DNA of 64,000 nucleotides from Dolomedes plantarius (Eukaryota; Arthropoda; Arachnida; Araneae; Dolomedidae): assembly GCA_907164885.2 (NCBI GenBank), contig OU015495.1, positions 103,080,622-103,144,621 of the forward strand, written 5' to 3'. Within the stretch, counting starts at the first letter, position 1, and each line of letters starts with the position of its first letter. Below, piece after piece: positions 46,898-59,591 of the stretch. The translations under genes and the position numbers were made by a program. The notes under the pieces were generated by a model. The model was not told the origin of the DNA. It saw only the letters and a list, made by a program, of their open reading frames with translations, and ran no database searches.

Positions 46898-47144
46898 TTA
46901 AATAAACAACGATACTATGAAACATACCATAAAATGATAGGTGTGAAAGTATGCGTGTAAACTACATTTGATATCTTTAAAGGAAAAAGCTTGTGGTTCT
47001 TTAAAAAGTAGATTGATGGTAATTTATATAAAACATGTAAGCTGTTGTCAGGGAAAATTTTCTTATGCAGTAAAAAGTGTACAATAAAATAATATCTAAA
47101 ACCCATTAAGGGAAATAAAAATTATTATTGGGTATCGTCTATAG

Positions 47145-47401
47145 TTGAATTGGTCATTTTAAAAAGGAGTCATCTCCATTTTTGAAAATTTTTCATGAGA
47201 AGCAAAAAATTATAACTCGCCTTCATGCATTATTAATTAGACTAAATTTAGTATTTATTATGTTTATAAGGTATCAATCCTGATGCAAAAATATAATTTG
47301 TTACTATTTTTTTAAACTTGGGGGACCCATAAAAGTTGGAGAAAAGTGGAGAAGAGTTTTTGAAAAGTGGAGATGACATCTTTTCAAAATGACCGATTCA
47401 A
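47145..47401. mobile_element. Short inverted-repeat element (~50-bp arms)
   Basis: TTGAATTGGTCATTTTAAAA and the next ~30 bp (GGAGTCATCTCC...) are mirrored at 47350-47401 (GGAGATGACATC...AAAATGACCGATTCAA). The element is 257 bp and non-coding. No clear target duplication. Confidence 0.65.
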
Positions 47402-47848
47402 TTTCATTACGGCTTACACATTATTGCAGATTGTGCCTCTCATTAAGTTTTATTATCATTCCACCACTTAACTGAAAGGGAGTTAATATGCTGTTATAAT
47501 TTTGAATGACCACATGGGAGCAGTGGATTTGCAAGATTGTGCCTCCTAAGTTCATTGGAAGTTTATTGAAACGATATAAATTTCTTTTAAATATACTCAT
47601 AATAATATAAACTATAGGTCAGGAATTAAACAATTAAATCACACTATAATAAGGAAAAGTTCATAAATACATAAGAGAGGGAAAATAATTCCATAATTTT
47701 CTAAAATTGCCATTACATAACTCTTAGACTACCTGTTATATACTGAAATGAATGAGAATCTTGATTTTTCATTAAATATACGGAATATTTAATGAAAAAT
47801 AGATACAACGAAATGTTGCGGGTTTAATAAAAACGTAATGGATTATAG

Positions 47849-48030
47849 CAGCGGTTCCCAACCGGTAGGTCGGGGAAGGGTTACAGGTGGGTCGCGACTC
47901 GATCCTAAAACTATCAGAAACCATCGAATAAACCATCAGAAAAGATAAGAAAAAGTGCTTATATTTTGTCAACCATTTTCAAATCAGAACGCAAATTGTT
48001 TATCAATAATCAATATATATCTTCAAAAAA

Positions 48031-48077
<47 letters not shown>

Positions 48078-48220
48078 CAATATTTGACGGTAAATTATGT
48101 ATGCATAAGGAAGGGATACGATACAAAAAAGTTTTTTTACTCCACCATGGACCGACGGACCGTGGAGGTAATCCGATAAGGAAAGGTGGGTTGCCAGCTG
48201 AAAAAGGTTGAGAACCACTG
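47849..48220. mobile_element. hAT-type MITE with 8-bp TSD
   Basis: The perfect duplication GATTATAG lies at 47841-47848 and 48221-48228. The ends CAGCGGTTCCCAACCGGTAG and (rc) CAGTGGTTCTCAACCTTTTT are typical hAT termini. A (TA)n tract at 48032-48074 lies inside. The GACCGACGGACCGTGGAGG segment and short ORFs have no recognised coding value. Confidence 0.9.
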
Positions 48221-48901
48221 GATTATAGGAAAAAAATAAAATATGCCAACAGAAAATCTAAACCTGCCTTAATGGTGAACTCCGTGAATAGAAACTGATA
48301 TACGAGAGTAGTATTATACTCTTCAACCTCTGTCTGAAATGGTCACAGATAATTAAACTGCGATTTTAAGATTTTAAATTATATTTCTCGTTTTCTACAA
48401 ATCAGAAAAAATAACAGAATTACAGGAAAGAAACAGAATTACAGAAAAGAAATCTACTTTTACGTTTGGAAAATAATTACCATTCTTTACAATTATATTG
48501 GGGAAATTTTATTTATGTACCACAAAGCGAGAGCAGTATCTGTTGCCTGCATTATTCCGAATACTTTCTGCTAAGAGATCGTGTCAGCACCAATTCCTAC
48601 TGTCAATGGAACTAACTTTTGGCAGAATGTTCCTACTGTAGAACAATAAAACTCAATTTCACTACAGAACAGAATTTATTGACTGTTAAATCTACATATT
48701 AAAAAATTTATACTGCAAAAAAAAAAAAAATGGAATAATACTTTAGCCCCCACCTTGATCCAAGAGATCCATGTCTTCTACAAGGAATTTCAATGCAGCA
48801 TTCAATAAATACTACTTTATTTATACAATTTATATTTACTCTCATGTTTATATAGCAGTTAATTTGATGTTTTGGGGGAGTCTCCTTAGAGATAAGTGTT
48901 T

Positions 48902-48944
48902 TTTTCTATATATAGGATCTTAATTGGATCCTATATATAGAAAA
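48902..48944. repeat. Perfect 18-bp hairpin
   Basis: TTTTCTATATATAGGATC (48902-48919) and its exact complement GATCCTATATATAGAAAA (48927-48944) surround the 7-base loop TTAATTG. Confidence 0.9.
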
Positions 48945-48994
48945 GAACATAAGCACATGATTATCCTGTTTTCATCTTAAATATAATCTGATTG

Positions 48995-49690
48995 ACCTGT
49001 CTATGGTTCTTCTATTTAATTTAAATAAGCATATTTTTGTGAGAGAAAAAATTTACTACGTGTACCCGTAAAAACAGCTTTCAAATGATTTTGATCATTT
49101 TCACCTCCCCCTTGAAATTAAAGTATTTCAAATCTTGAAAATAAAAATCTAATATACTCTTATGTATTGAAACTCTTGCATTCAAAGCAATTTATTTGAA
49201 TAACTTATTTTTAAAGTCTATATTCAATTGGTCAAACATTCTTATTTTTTGTATATATGACCCAACTTAGGTTTCTAATCATTTTGTGCCTCACTTTACA
49301 TATTTTTAATCTTAGTAAATATAAACTAATTTATTGCTCTGTTTTAAGAGGAGATAATTTAAATGAGCATATTTTAAGTGGGTGAAATAGCTTTCTATTT
49401 GTGTAACAAAAAAAAGAAAGGTTATAAATGGTTATCATCTTTTTCCCTTGGAGAGGATATACTTTGAATATAGAATGTATAATATAATTTACCCTTCTGT
49501 TATAAATGCAGTTTATTTGAATGAGCTTATTTTCAGTGAGAAGCAAACCTTTCTGTTTGGGAGCAAACCATGGAGGGTTACGTATATGGTTTATATCATT
49601 TCCGCTTCATACCTTACATTAATTACCTTGAATCTTGTAATACCCCTCCTTTTTAACAGCCGATTATGTGAATGAGGTATACTGATGGAA
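48995..49690 (+). repeat. Degenerate tandem repeats, ~160-170-bp spacing
   Basis: Units with a TTATTTGAATGAGC(A/T)TATTTT core followed by a CTTTCTATTTGTG-like block and a GGTTA(C/T)(G/A)(A/T)AT...ATCATTTT block recur near 49008, 49185, 49353, 49510 and 49660. They are strongly diverged and AT-rich. The 71-aa and 75-aa ORFs crossing them are not genes. Confidence 0.5.
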
Positions 49691-50793
49691 TGTATTTTAA
49701 AGGAAAAGCCTTCAAATGTGTGGACATTTAGTGTTAGATTAGACACAATTTCCTAATAATTTTTATTATACTTCAGGGATTACGTATTTTAGCCAGTGTA
49801 AATGTAATTTACATTCCAGTTTTATTTTAATTTTTATTAGCATTCTTTTTATATGACTGCATGCTATAAAAGTCAATCTCTCCATTATGCGCCATTATAG
49901 GACGCAATTTTGCTGTTTGTCTGCAGATCAATATTTTATTCGAATTCGGAAAATAAAATTTACAACATATAGATGAACTGGAATAAATTAAGAAGCGATT
50001 TCGTTTTGAGACCTTGAATTTAATATACAGTCACAGTTGTAATTTAATGTTTTTGTACACACACTAATTTGCTTTTCAAAATTAAAATGGTCAAAACACA
50101 TGTTTGGTCAACAGCGTACCGTGTTCACCCGTTATGCTATCGCAAAAGGGTTGTATGATGATTCCTGACGATGTTTTCTAAACAATCAGAACTTCGCTAC
50201 CATAGATTTTTCTTCGTATCACCGAAGCTCATAATTTGAATGTACAATAACTGGGTGTGAGCACTCGGATATTTTGTGAGTTGGGGGGGGGGGCACGTAC
50301 ATGTACACTCAGCCCCCAGTAATCTGGGTGGATTAATTCATGGGTGTGAATGAAAAAAACTCGAAAAATAAGGGCAATCCAAGAATCGTGCAGCCTACCT
50401 TAATTTTTTTTATTTTAATTGAACTACTGAAGGTATCAAAACAGGTGTTAATTATATCAATGATAAAATTATATGGATTTTTTGCTTTTCATCTCGTGAA
50501 AGTCTGTAAAGTGTTATTATAAACTATATTGGCATTATATCTAGCAATTTAAGCTATATTTTTAACCCTTTTCCATTGCGTTGTTACAGATGGTTTATCT
50601 ACCCTCAAATAACTGGGTTTGATTTTTCCTGTAAAACGTTTTTCTCTGCATAAGGTGTAATGCCCAGGAATAGTTTACTTTAAAAGCATTACAAAAGAGT
50701 TAATCAGTTTAACTTGAAGTACAGCCTTTCGCAACATTATTAACATACTTATATCAACAAGCTCATTTTTTTCTGTAGATCAGGCAGCTTTAT

Positions 50794-50797
<4 letters not shown>
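49691..50797. other. AT-rich DNA, nothing recognised
   Basis: A G run lies at 50284-50294; otherwise no feature. Confidence 0.4.
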
Positions 50798-50865
<68 letters not shown>

Positions 50866-50870
50866 AAGTA

Positions 50871-50905
<35 letters not shown>

Positions 50906-50990
50906 ATATATATATATTTATTTATTTATTTATTTATTTATGTGTATGTGTGTGTGCGTGTGTGGACGTGCGTATGTGTGTTTGTGTGTT
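50798..50990. repeat. Compound microsatellite (TA)n-(GT)n-(TATC)n-(TTTA)n-(GT)n
   Basis: Five successive simple motifs in about 190 bp. All frames across it are artefacts. Confidence 0.95.
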
Positions 50991-51327
50991 AGCAAAGCAA
51001 AACAATTAAACTGTTTAAATATCTCATGATATGAGTTTTTATTTGCATATTTAAAGTTAGTTGTCTCGAACTGTTAAATTTCTACTAAAAATTCATCTAC
51101 TTTAAAAAATTAAATCCGTACATTTGTATGCAAATTTATTTTATTCGATGCCATTTAAAATTTACGAAATTTCCAACACTACGATATTTATTCATATGTA
51201 TCCAAATACTCTCTGTGGAGGCTGATTTTCAGACATATTTCATAATTAAGTAAAACCTTAATGAGTTATGTTAATCTACATGCTACCAGTGTATTTTAAT
51301 CTAACTATATAGTGAATCATAATGACA

Positions 51328-51995
51328 CTGTCAGACTCGCACCTGACTAATTCTTAATTAGGAAAGATCTGACGAATTTAAGTATGACCGACAGGACCAT
51401 TCACAACTCAAAGAACTTTTAAAAAGAGGACTATTCCGATACTAAGTGGAATGGACACATCATTTATAATGGTTAAGAAAAAGATCGTTAGCACAGGAAG
51501 GGAAACGACGTAAGAATTTGGGGAGCCTAGCGGAGGTGGCCGAAATTCAGGTGAATGCTTAACCGCAGAGAAGCGGGCTGCCGACAAAGGACTGAAAAGA
51601 TGACTCCCGGTAAGCATGATAGATACTACACGTTGTGAGGTAGAACTTACGAGAATTTTTCAAGGAAGGTGATAAATGAATGAGACAGCACGTTGCGAGG
51701 AGCATTACAGACTGAACTTGGATTATGTGTTGACGGAATGAGAGAACGCGGAGAATCGAGAGACTAGGGTCTCAAATTTGGACTGCGTTATGTTCCCGCT
51801 CCCTCTATTCTATGTTACAATGGTTATACGGAACGAAACTACTGTATATAATGATCAATGTAAGTAGTTTTAATTAAACAAGATGTACATATGAGTAACT
51901 TCTCAATTTATGCTGTAATTCTACGAGACATGTATACATCGGGTCACGACGACACAGCAACACCCATTAGATATCACAGTCTGTTGAACATTTTT
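51328..51995. other. Complex GC-richer block, possible LTR-type remnant
   Basis: The block starts TGTCAGACTCGCACCTGACT and ends near ACAGTCTGTTGAACA. In between it is purine-rich and complex, unlike the AT-rich flanks. TG...CA edges could be those of a solo LTR, but no flanking duplication was verified. Equally it could be unique host DNA. Confidence 0.25.
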
Positions 51996-52875
51996 TGAGA
52001 ACGACTTAATACGGAACAAAATAAGGATTACACTTTGTAATTGAAAAATGTAAAATATAAGACTGTATGTGTGGGAAAGGGAGGTATCAAAATTCAGAAA
52101 TATTTCAGGAGTCCTTCTCCCTTGGTTCCATATTTTGTTCGTTATGAGTCGTAATTAACCCTCAATAAATAGATCTAGTTTCAAAAAACTACTTTCTCAC
52201 AAAGGTAAATCTCTTGCTTGAGAAAAAATAATTCATTAACAAAAATAAAATAATAATTATAAATAAATATATAAAGTTTTTCAATCCATAGCAGTGATGA
52301 AATATTAGTATTTATGGATTTCAGTACGAAAACGTTCCATAGCAGAACAAGTGGTTTCCTTGATTTCTAAGAGAATTTTTCATCCATAGTTTAAGTATAG
52401 AACTGTGTCTACAATGAAATGCACTTACAAAAGCAAAGGAGTTCCCTTTTCTCATACGTAAAGAGTATACGTAAAATTACTGCGTCAAATATGGTTATTA
52501 TAAACTTGCATTAAACAGCACATCTTAAAAGAGCGTTTTCCACACTTTTCAGACAATAATGACACTCCACACTCATAGACATGAACTTATTGTATGCTCT
52601 CAATCACTTGAATACCCTTTTTTTCTACTATTACATGCAATTTACACACTGTTACCTTTATATACATATGACAATTGCGAGATTTTCTTTTTCCCATTCC
52701 AGCAAACATACAACTGAAAAATTTTAGATTCGGGAATAAATATAAAGTACAAACTACAATAGTTAGTTGCAAATACAGTAAAACAGAGAAAACTTGTAAT
52801 ATAAGATTTTGAGAGACAATATGTGCACGTCATTCCCGTTAAAATACATGCTGTATAAAGGGTTTTATTATAGTT

Positions 52876-53117
52876 CATATCTCGACTCTATAACTTTGGA
52901 ACACGCAGAATTGCTGTCCTACGAAACGGTTAAAATTGTTCATTCCGATTCCTTAGGCCCTTCTATTGGCTTTTTTGACGCAGTAATTTTACGTATACTC
53001 TTCTATTGGCTTTTTTGACATATCTCGACTCTATAACTTTGGAACACGCAGCAGAATTGCTGTCCTACGGAATGGTTAAAATGGTTCATTCCGATTCCTT
53101 AGACCCTAAAACTAAAT
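52876..53117 (+). repeat. ~143-bp tandem duplication
   Basis: CATATCTCGACTCTATAACT and about 95 following bases at 52876 recur at 53019 with few changes and one CAG insertion. CTTCTATTGGCTTTTTTGAC is also doubled (52960 and 53000). Non-coding. Confidence 0.88.
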
Positions 53118-53199
53118 AGATACACCGCTAGAGAAGTGAAAGTAGATTTATTCATCAAACACGCGTAATTCAGCAAAGAATCCCGCTATTTTCTGAGAT

Positions 53200-54060
53200 A
53201 AAATTTTCCTGGCCAAACAAACATTACGCAGTCGCGTAATCACAGTTAACATAACACTGTTTGTTTCCCCCCCCCCCTCCTGTTCCCTCCACCGCACACA
53301 AATCACATTTATCCCTCGCTTTTGCAAAAGTGTTGCGTCTGCAAACGAATAGTGTCACACCTTGTTCTCCCGGATGAACCTTCTAATCAACCTCTGACAT
53401 TACACTCCGACAATTAGCCTTTCAATAAATCAGACGCCCGCTCCGGAAAACACTTCATCGATTCTAAATTTGCTGCACCCCCTGCCAACCTAAACAACAT
53501 TATTCATCAACCAGTGGGATGCCTTTATTCCGTCGCCGGCATCTGATTGCCAGTTCCTTCGAGGGAGGCTGGAGGGGGTGAAGAGGGGGGCGGGGGCGAA
53601 CACGGTTCCAGGTTAGGATCCAGTTTGAAAACCGGACAAGTTACGCCGATGACTGATGAGCAGTGGGCAGTTCCGCAACAAGGCTCTGGACCACCCTTCC
53701 GCTGTCGGGCGATTTGCTGACCGATGCCATTCCCGACTACCTATTAGTCTCTAACCCCCCTCCATCCCACTCGAACAGGTGCTTGCTGACGTTTGGTTGC
53801 GTGAATCAGACGATCCCCTGGCTGTTTTCTCGTTCTTCCCTTTCCATCCTCCCCCTTCTCCCATCTACTCCACAATTGCGTTCTTTCAGAGGGAGGGATT
53901 GGGATCCCTTCTAACGAGGGATGAGATCTTTTCGGGACGCTTTTTCTTTTCCTGCAGTGGGAGCACCACAAAAGCAAGTCGGGGTTGCTGTAATTGAAAA
54001 TGGTTTTGAAGTGGCGCCAAATTGAAGCCTGTGAGGAAACTTCATTCAGTCGGAAAAATT
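53200..54060. other. GC-richer island, unclassified
   Basis: This is the most GC-rich block of the window, with C and G runs (53268-53278, 53585-53600) and complex sequence such as GTCGCCGGCATCTGATTGCC. Overlapping ORFs on both strands (53663-53997) show no domain. It may be a promoter or regulatory block, or an unrecognised exon-bearing segment. Confidence 0.3.
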
Positions 54061-54433
54061 GTTCGAGCTATAGATAGACGACTAAATTACATATCGCGTA
54101 ATAGCTTCATGCTAATGTGCACAAATAAAAAAAAAGGAAAAAGATAAGAAAAAAAATTTTATTTTCAGCTCTTTTATAAGCGCTTTATTTTAAAAAAAAT
54201 ATTTTTTAAGAAATGGATTTGAAAATTAATATTATGAGCTGGGAAACTGAATTCAGTAACCAATTCTGATATGAATAAATGTCGATGGTTATGACTGTTA
54301 TTACTTGCCATTGATTTTAATTAGTAATACCTACTGAATACTAATGATATTTAAATAATAATATTAATGACAACAAAGTTGATTTATAATTGCTTTAATT
54401 AATAATAAAAGAATTAGACTTTATTGATAATAA

Positions 54434-54665
54434 CTAAAGAACTGTATATAAAAATAATAATGAAAATTACTATTAGAATACCAATATTGTAATATTATAA
54501 TTACGAGTACAGTCGAACCCCATTATAACGAACTTCAAGGGACCAAAGATTTTGTTTGCTTTATCCTAAATAACTAAAGAATATAATAACTAAAGAACTG
54601 TATATAAAAATAATAAGGAAAATTGCTATTAGAATACCAATATTGTAATATTATATTTACGAGTA
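54434..54665 (+). repeat. ~156-bp tandem duplication copying the MITE left end
   Basis: AACTAAAGAACTGTATATAA through the MITE start and GACCAAAG...TTTGCTTTATCC appears twice with offset 156 bp (CAGTCGAACC at 54510, CAGTCAAATC at 54666). Confidence 0.85.
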
Positions 54666-54991
54666 CAGTCAAATCCCATTATAACGAACTTGAAGGGACC
54701 AAAGGTTTTGTTTGCTTTATCCGGTGGTTTGTATTTATCCGAATCGTTAAGACAAATGCTAGAGGTCACAAAATAACTCATTAGTTGCAATGTGTTGCAA
54801 TGTGTATTCAATAAGGATGTATTAAAATAATGATAAAATCTATTAAAAATGATCATTAATGAATTAAATCGACTAAAATCGATTACATTAAACTGACACA
54901 ATACTAATTAAATTGCGTACAATAGGAAAATCGGGGGACCAAAATTTTCGTTTGTTATAACCGGGAGTTCGTTATATACCGAGTTTGACTG
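54666..54991. mobile_element. Pogo/Tigger-type MITE, second copy
   Basis: The left end CAGTCAAATCCCATTATAAC mirrors the right (rc CAGTCAAACTCGGTATATAA), with TA on both sides (54664-54665, 54992-54993). The interior matches 8517-8849 in reverse orientation (for example GGACCAAAATTTTCGTT near the right end). Confidence 0.88.
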
Positions 54992-55037
54992 TAGATGATT
55001 ATATAAAAGCAAATGCAAGCATTTATACTTGAATCTC

Positions 55038-55263
55038 GGGCTTGTGGCGGCCCTGTGGTACAGCGCGCTGGTTTTCAGTACTAAGGGTCCTCAGATCGAA
55101 TCCCGGCATTGCGCCACGAAAAATGCCTCCGTTCGTGTCGTCCCTTCATAGGGGGCAATGCTGTCCACCTGTACGGTTCCCTCATAATAAAATGGACAGA
55201 AAAACTGCGGCGTATTTCAGGCGAATATTTGATTACAAGTGCCTCCGTATTGGGAAAAAAAAA
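55038..55263 (+). mobile_element. tRNA-derived SINE, second type, with 11-bp TSD
   Basis: The duplication ACTTGAATCTC is at 55027-55037 and 55264-55274. The head GGCCCTGTGGTACAGCGCGC carries the A box and CCTCAGATCGAATCCCGGC the B box. The 3' end lacks the CAGGGACATTAG motif of the other SINEs and ends in a short A tail (55254-55263). Confidence 0.9.
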
Positions 55264-55274
55264 ACTTGAATCTC

Positions 55275-56183
<909 letters not shown>

Positions 56184-56250
<67 letters not shown>
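56184..56250. repeat. (TA)n-(GT)n microsatellite
   Basis: About 37 bp TA then 30 bp GT, ending at the Tc1-like element. Confidence 0.95.
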
Positions 56251-56252
<2 letters not shown>

Positions 56253-56257
56253 ATATA

Positions 56258-57463
56258 CACTGACGGGCAAAAAAACTGGTACAGGCGTGCGTATGCAAAT
56301 AATGTAGATGTGTAACCAATCAGCGTAACGCTATGCGGTCGGCAGCGCCTATATAAGACAATTGTCTGCGATGCTGTTAGATCGGTTCCTGCTGCTACAA
56401 TGGCAGGTTATCACGACTTATGTGACTTTGAACGTGGCTTTATAGTCGGCGCATAAGAGATGGGATATAGCATCTCCAAGGTTGCAATGCAATTTGGATT
56501 TTCAAGCATGACCATTTCACGAGTGTACCATGAATATCAGATCAGTTAAAACATCAAATCTCCGACAGCGGTGCGGCCGGAAAAAGACCTTGAAAGAACG
56601 GGACCGTCGACGACTGACGACAATCCTATAACGAGATGGACTCGCAACCTTCCTCAAATTGCTGCAGATTTCAATGCTGCGGCATCAACAAGTGTGAGCG
56701 TGCGAATTGTTCTATGGACCGCCATTGATATGGGCTTTCGGAGGCGCAGGCCCACTCGTGTATAGTTGTTGACTGCACAGCACAAAGCTTTATGCCTCTC
56801 CTGGCCCCTTCAACCCCTCCATTGAACTGTTCATGACTGGAAACACGTTGCCTAGTCTGACGAGTTTCGTTTCCAGTTGTATCGGGCGGATGGACGTGTA
56901 AGGGTATGGAGACAACCCCTTGAATCCATGATCCGTTCATGTCAACAGGGGAATGTTCAAGCTGGTGGAGCCTCTGTGATGACATGGGGCGTCTGCAGTT
57001 TATGTGATATGGGCCCCTCATACATCTAGAGACGAGTCTGACAGGTGACGGGTATAAAAAAAATCCTGTCCGATCAGCTACACCCATTCATGTCCATTGT
57101 GCATTCCGACGGACTTTGACAATTCCAGCAGGACAATGTGGCACCCCACGCGTCGAGAGTTGCTAACGAGTGGCTCCAGGGTAACTCTTCTGTCTTTGGA
57201 CACTTCCACTGGCCACCTAAATCCCCAGACATGAACATTATTGAGCATATTTCGGATGCCTTGCGACGTGTTTTTCAGAAGAGATCTCCACCCCCTCGCA
57301 CTCCTATGGATTTCTGGATTGCTCTGCAGGATTCATAGTGGGACTTGCTTCCAGGATACCTCCAGACATTAGCCGAATCTATGCCAAGTCGTGTTGTGAC
57401 ACTTCTGCGTGCTCGTGGGGGCCCTACACGATGTTTGACAGGTGTACCAGTAGCCCTGCAGTG
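56258..57463 (+). mobile_element. Tc1-like DNA transposon, full length, decayed
   Basis: The ends CACTGACGGGCAAAAAAACT and (rc) CACTGCAGGGCTACTGGTAC are imperfect TIRs, flanked by TA at 56256-56257 and 57464-57465. The 1206-bp element carries a single decayed transposase frame. Microsatellite borders both ends. Confidence 0.9.
56400..57463 (+). pseudogene. Tc1/mariner transposase with ~36-residue D-E spacing, nonsense-decayed
   Basis: The start is ATG 56400 (MAGYHDLCDFERGFIVGA), followed by the HTH ISKVAMQFGFSSMTISRVYH. Later blocks stay in the same register: RTGPSTTDDNPITRWTRN, RRRRPTRV, WKHVA*SDEFRFQLY (first Asp; the usual S after E is F here), QQDNVAPHASR (second Asp) and SPDMNIIEHISD (Glu). 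I count 36 residues between the last two acids. At least nine in-frame stops were seen, including ones at the GA*EMGY position, after QIS, after PTRV, within the central loop and after LQDS. A usual P-I-E is I-I-E here. The frame runs into the TA array without a clear stop of its own. It is the most decayed of the three Tc1-like copies. Confidence 0.85.

Positions 57464-57557
<94 letters not shown>
57464..57557. repeat. (TA)n microsatellite
   Basis: About 90 bp TA repeat directly at the right end of the Tc1-like element. Confidence 0.95.
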
Positions 57558-57558
<1 letters not shown>

Positions 57559-57923
57559 CAAACAGAATTCCTGATGCAGTTAATTCAACGTTTACAGTTA
57601 GAACTCAGTATTAATATCATCTATAAACAGTTAGCATGCTCATTTTATACGGAAACACAATGTCCAGTTTTCCGCTTTCAAAACAGTTTTTCATAACATA
57701 TGAGGCTTCATAACATATGATGACAAAAATCATCATTGTGCAAAAGTTAATTTTCTGCTTGAAGCACTATAATTATATTCCCACTCGTATATATACTTGG
57801 TAGCAAAATTATAATATGATTACGAAGAAATTTACAAATTGCATAATTTACCTTTCGAAATAATTGTTTCACTACGTCTAAAATACAGAAAATCATAATG
57901 ATCAAAATGCTCAGTGTAAATTG

Positions 57924-57963
<40 letters not shown>

Positions 57964-59055
57964 TTATAGCGCAAGTCTAATTTTTAAAGACAATAATTAT
58001 ATTTTTGCCATGAATAAAAGTTTTATTATTTACACTATGGGAATGAATAAAAAAGTTTCAATTCAGTCATTTGATTAGAGTATACAAGGAGATTATTTAG
58101 AGTCATGAATTTTGGAGTCCGTTTGAAATATTCATCCAATTCTGCTTCCCTTTTTTTAGAATTACGTAAAGCGCCATAGATCCGAAAGCGCACAAAGATG
58201 CATCTCATCGCTCTTTCGAAAAGTTCTCTTTTCGCCAAAACATGCGCCAGCAACAGATTCTGGCAACCTCACCCAGCCTCCCATTCCAGTTAGTCATTGT
58301 CACTGGTAACAGTTTGTTCTGTTGCGTCCCATCGTTAAAAGTTGCGATTGCAGAGGAAGGCGGTGCCAGTGGGCGGGAATTAGCGACACAATGATTTAGC
58401 GACAATTGCAAAAACTTTGTACTGGCATCATTCACTTCCACTGGAATTTGTACGAAGGGTGTTGTGTTGATGATGATGAGGAAGATGCTGAATGTTTCTT
58501 TTCTTCCCGGAGCTCTGAGACAGGAAGGGTGATGTCTCAACTCTTTCTTGATTTAGGACAGACTTTGTGAAAGGGTTTAAAATATGTATCGCAGAAAGAA
58601 GAGTCCCTATGAATTAGACAAATGAGATTTCTAGATAATTCTCTTGATATAAGTTTTGAATGGAGTCGCAGTGTCATGAATTCGCAATCAATCAAAAGCG
58701 GCAAAGAAAGATTTTTGGAAATAACTTCTTTAATATTTTACTCGGGGTTTTCTCATCTTGTTTAACCATTATTTAACCATCTTGTATTTATGAAAATACG
58801 GTGAAGGGAAGAAAGAGGAGATAGAACATTGGGATGGTTTTAAGAAAATTTATCGGTTATGTAACTAACTTTCTTTATAATGTAGTCTATATAAAAGCCT
58901 AATTTGAAGATACAGCTGAAGCAGAATGATATTTTCTCCTTTTAGGCTACAAGTATGTCTAGAAAAACCGTATTAAAGATCTTTGATTGAAGATAGTGAA
59001 ATGAAATTTAAAGATCATTAACTTTTAAACATTTAGTCACTATTCGAAGAAAAAT
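57558..59055. other. AT-rich DNA with a GC-richer patch at 58140-58560
   Basis: A (TA)n tract lies at 57928-57961. The patch 58140-58560 carries a 111-aa minus-strand ORF (58540-58205), the longest frame here not explained by a transposon, but without a recognised domain, signal peptide or splice context. It is not called as a gene. Confidence 0.35.
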
Positions 59056-59056
59056 A

Positions 59057-59589
59057 CCGTATTTACTTGTGTATATGCCACGTGGGCTTGTAAAAGCCGC
59101 ACCTGAATTTTGAGACAACATTTGGGGTACTTTTTTTTCTGAATTCCGTTGTAGACGGAAAGTAGCATCGTTCTGCGAAATGTAGCAATGTTGTACATTC
59201 CTTAGATTTCAATGCTCGCCTAACAATATCAGGTACAGCCTTAGCTGATGGTGGTGAAACTACAATGCAAAAAAGATGATTGTATATATACTAGTACACT
59301 TAGGAATTATTTCGCACGAAGACAAACTCTTAGGAACTCAAAAGAATTTTATTAAATAGTACTAAGGTATAATAAATACAAACAATATTTACAATACATC
59401 GAATAGCCGTGGGCATGATGCGGTGTAATAGGTTGTAAGGTATATAGATACTAATGTTTTATGGTTGTAAAGTGTTCTAAACTTATGGGTGTTTACTGTA
59501 TTTAATTTTAAAATTCCGTGTATAAGCCACACCCCATTTTTACCGCCTTATTGTATGGAAAAGTGCGGCCTATACACGCGTAAATACGG
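59057..59589. mobile_element. MITE with CCGTATTTAC ends and TA target
   Basis: CCGTATTTACTTGTGTATA at 59057 is mirrored by TATACACGCGTAAATACGG ending at 59589. TA flanks both ends (59055-59056, 59590-59591). Subterminal GCCGCACC/GTGCGGCC blocks also mirror. No coding sequence. Confidence 0.8.
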
Positions 59590-59591
59590 TA

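Noticed and set aside
50798..50990. CRISPR-like or satellite array
   Set aside because: The repeats are 2-4-bp simple motifs without spacers.
51328..51995. Solo LTR
   Set aside because: TG...CA edges can be drawn, but no flanking 4-6-bp duplication or second LTR was found. Kept only as an unclassified block.
58205..58540. 111-aa minus-strand ORF as a gene
   Set aside because: Longest non-transposon frame, but no recognisable domain, signal peptide, acceptor or donor. The GC-richer composition makes a frame of this length plausible by chance.
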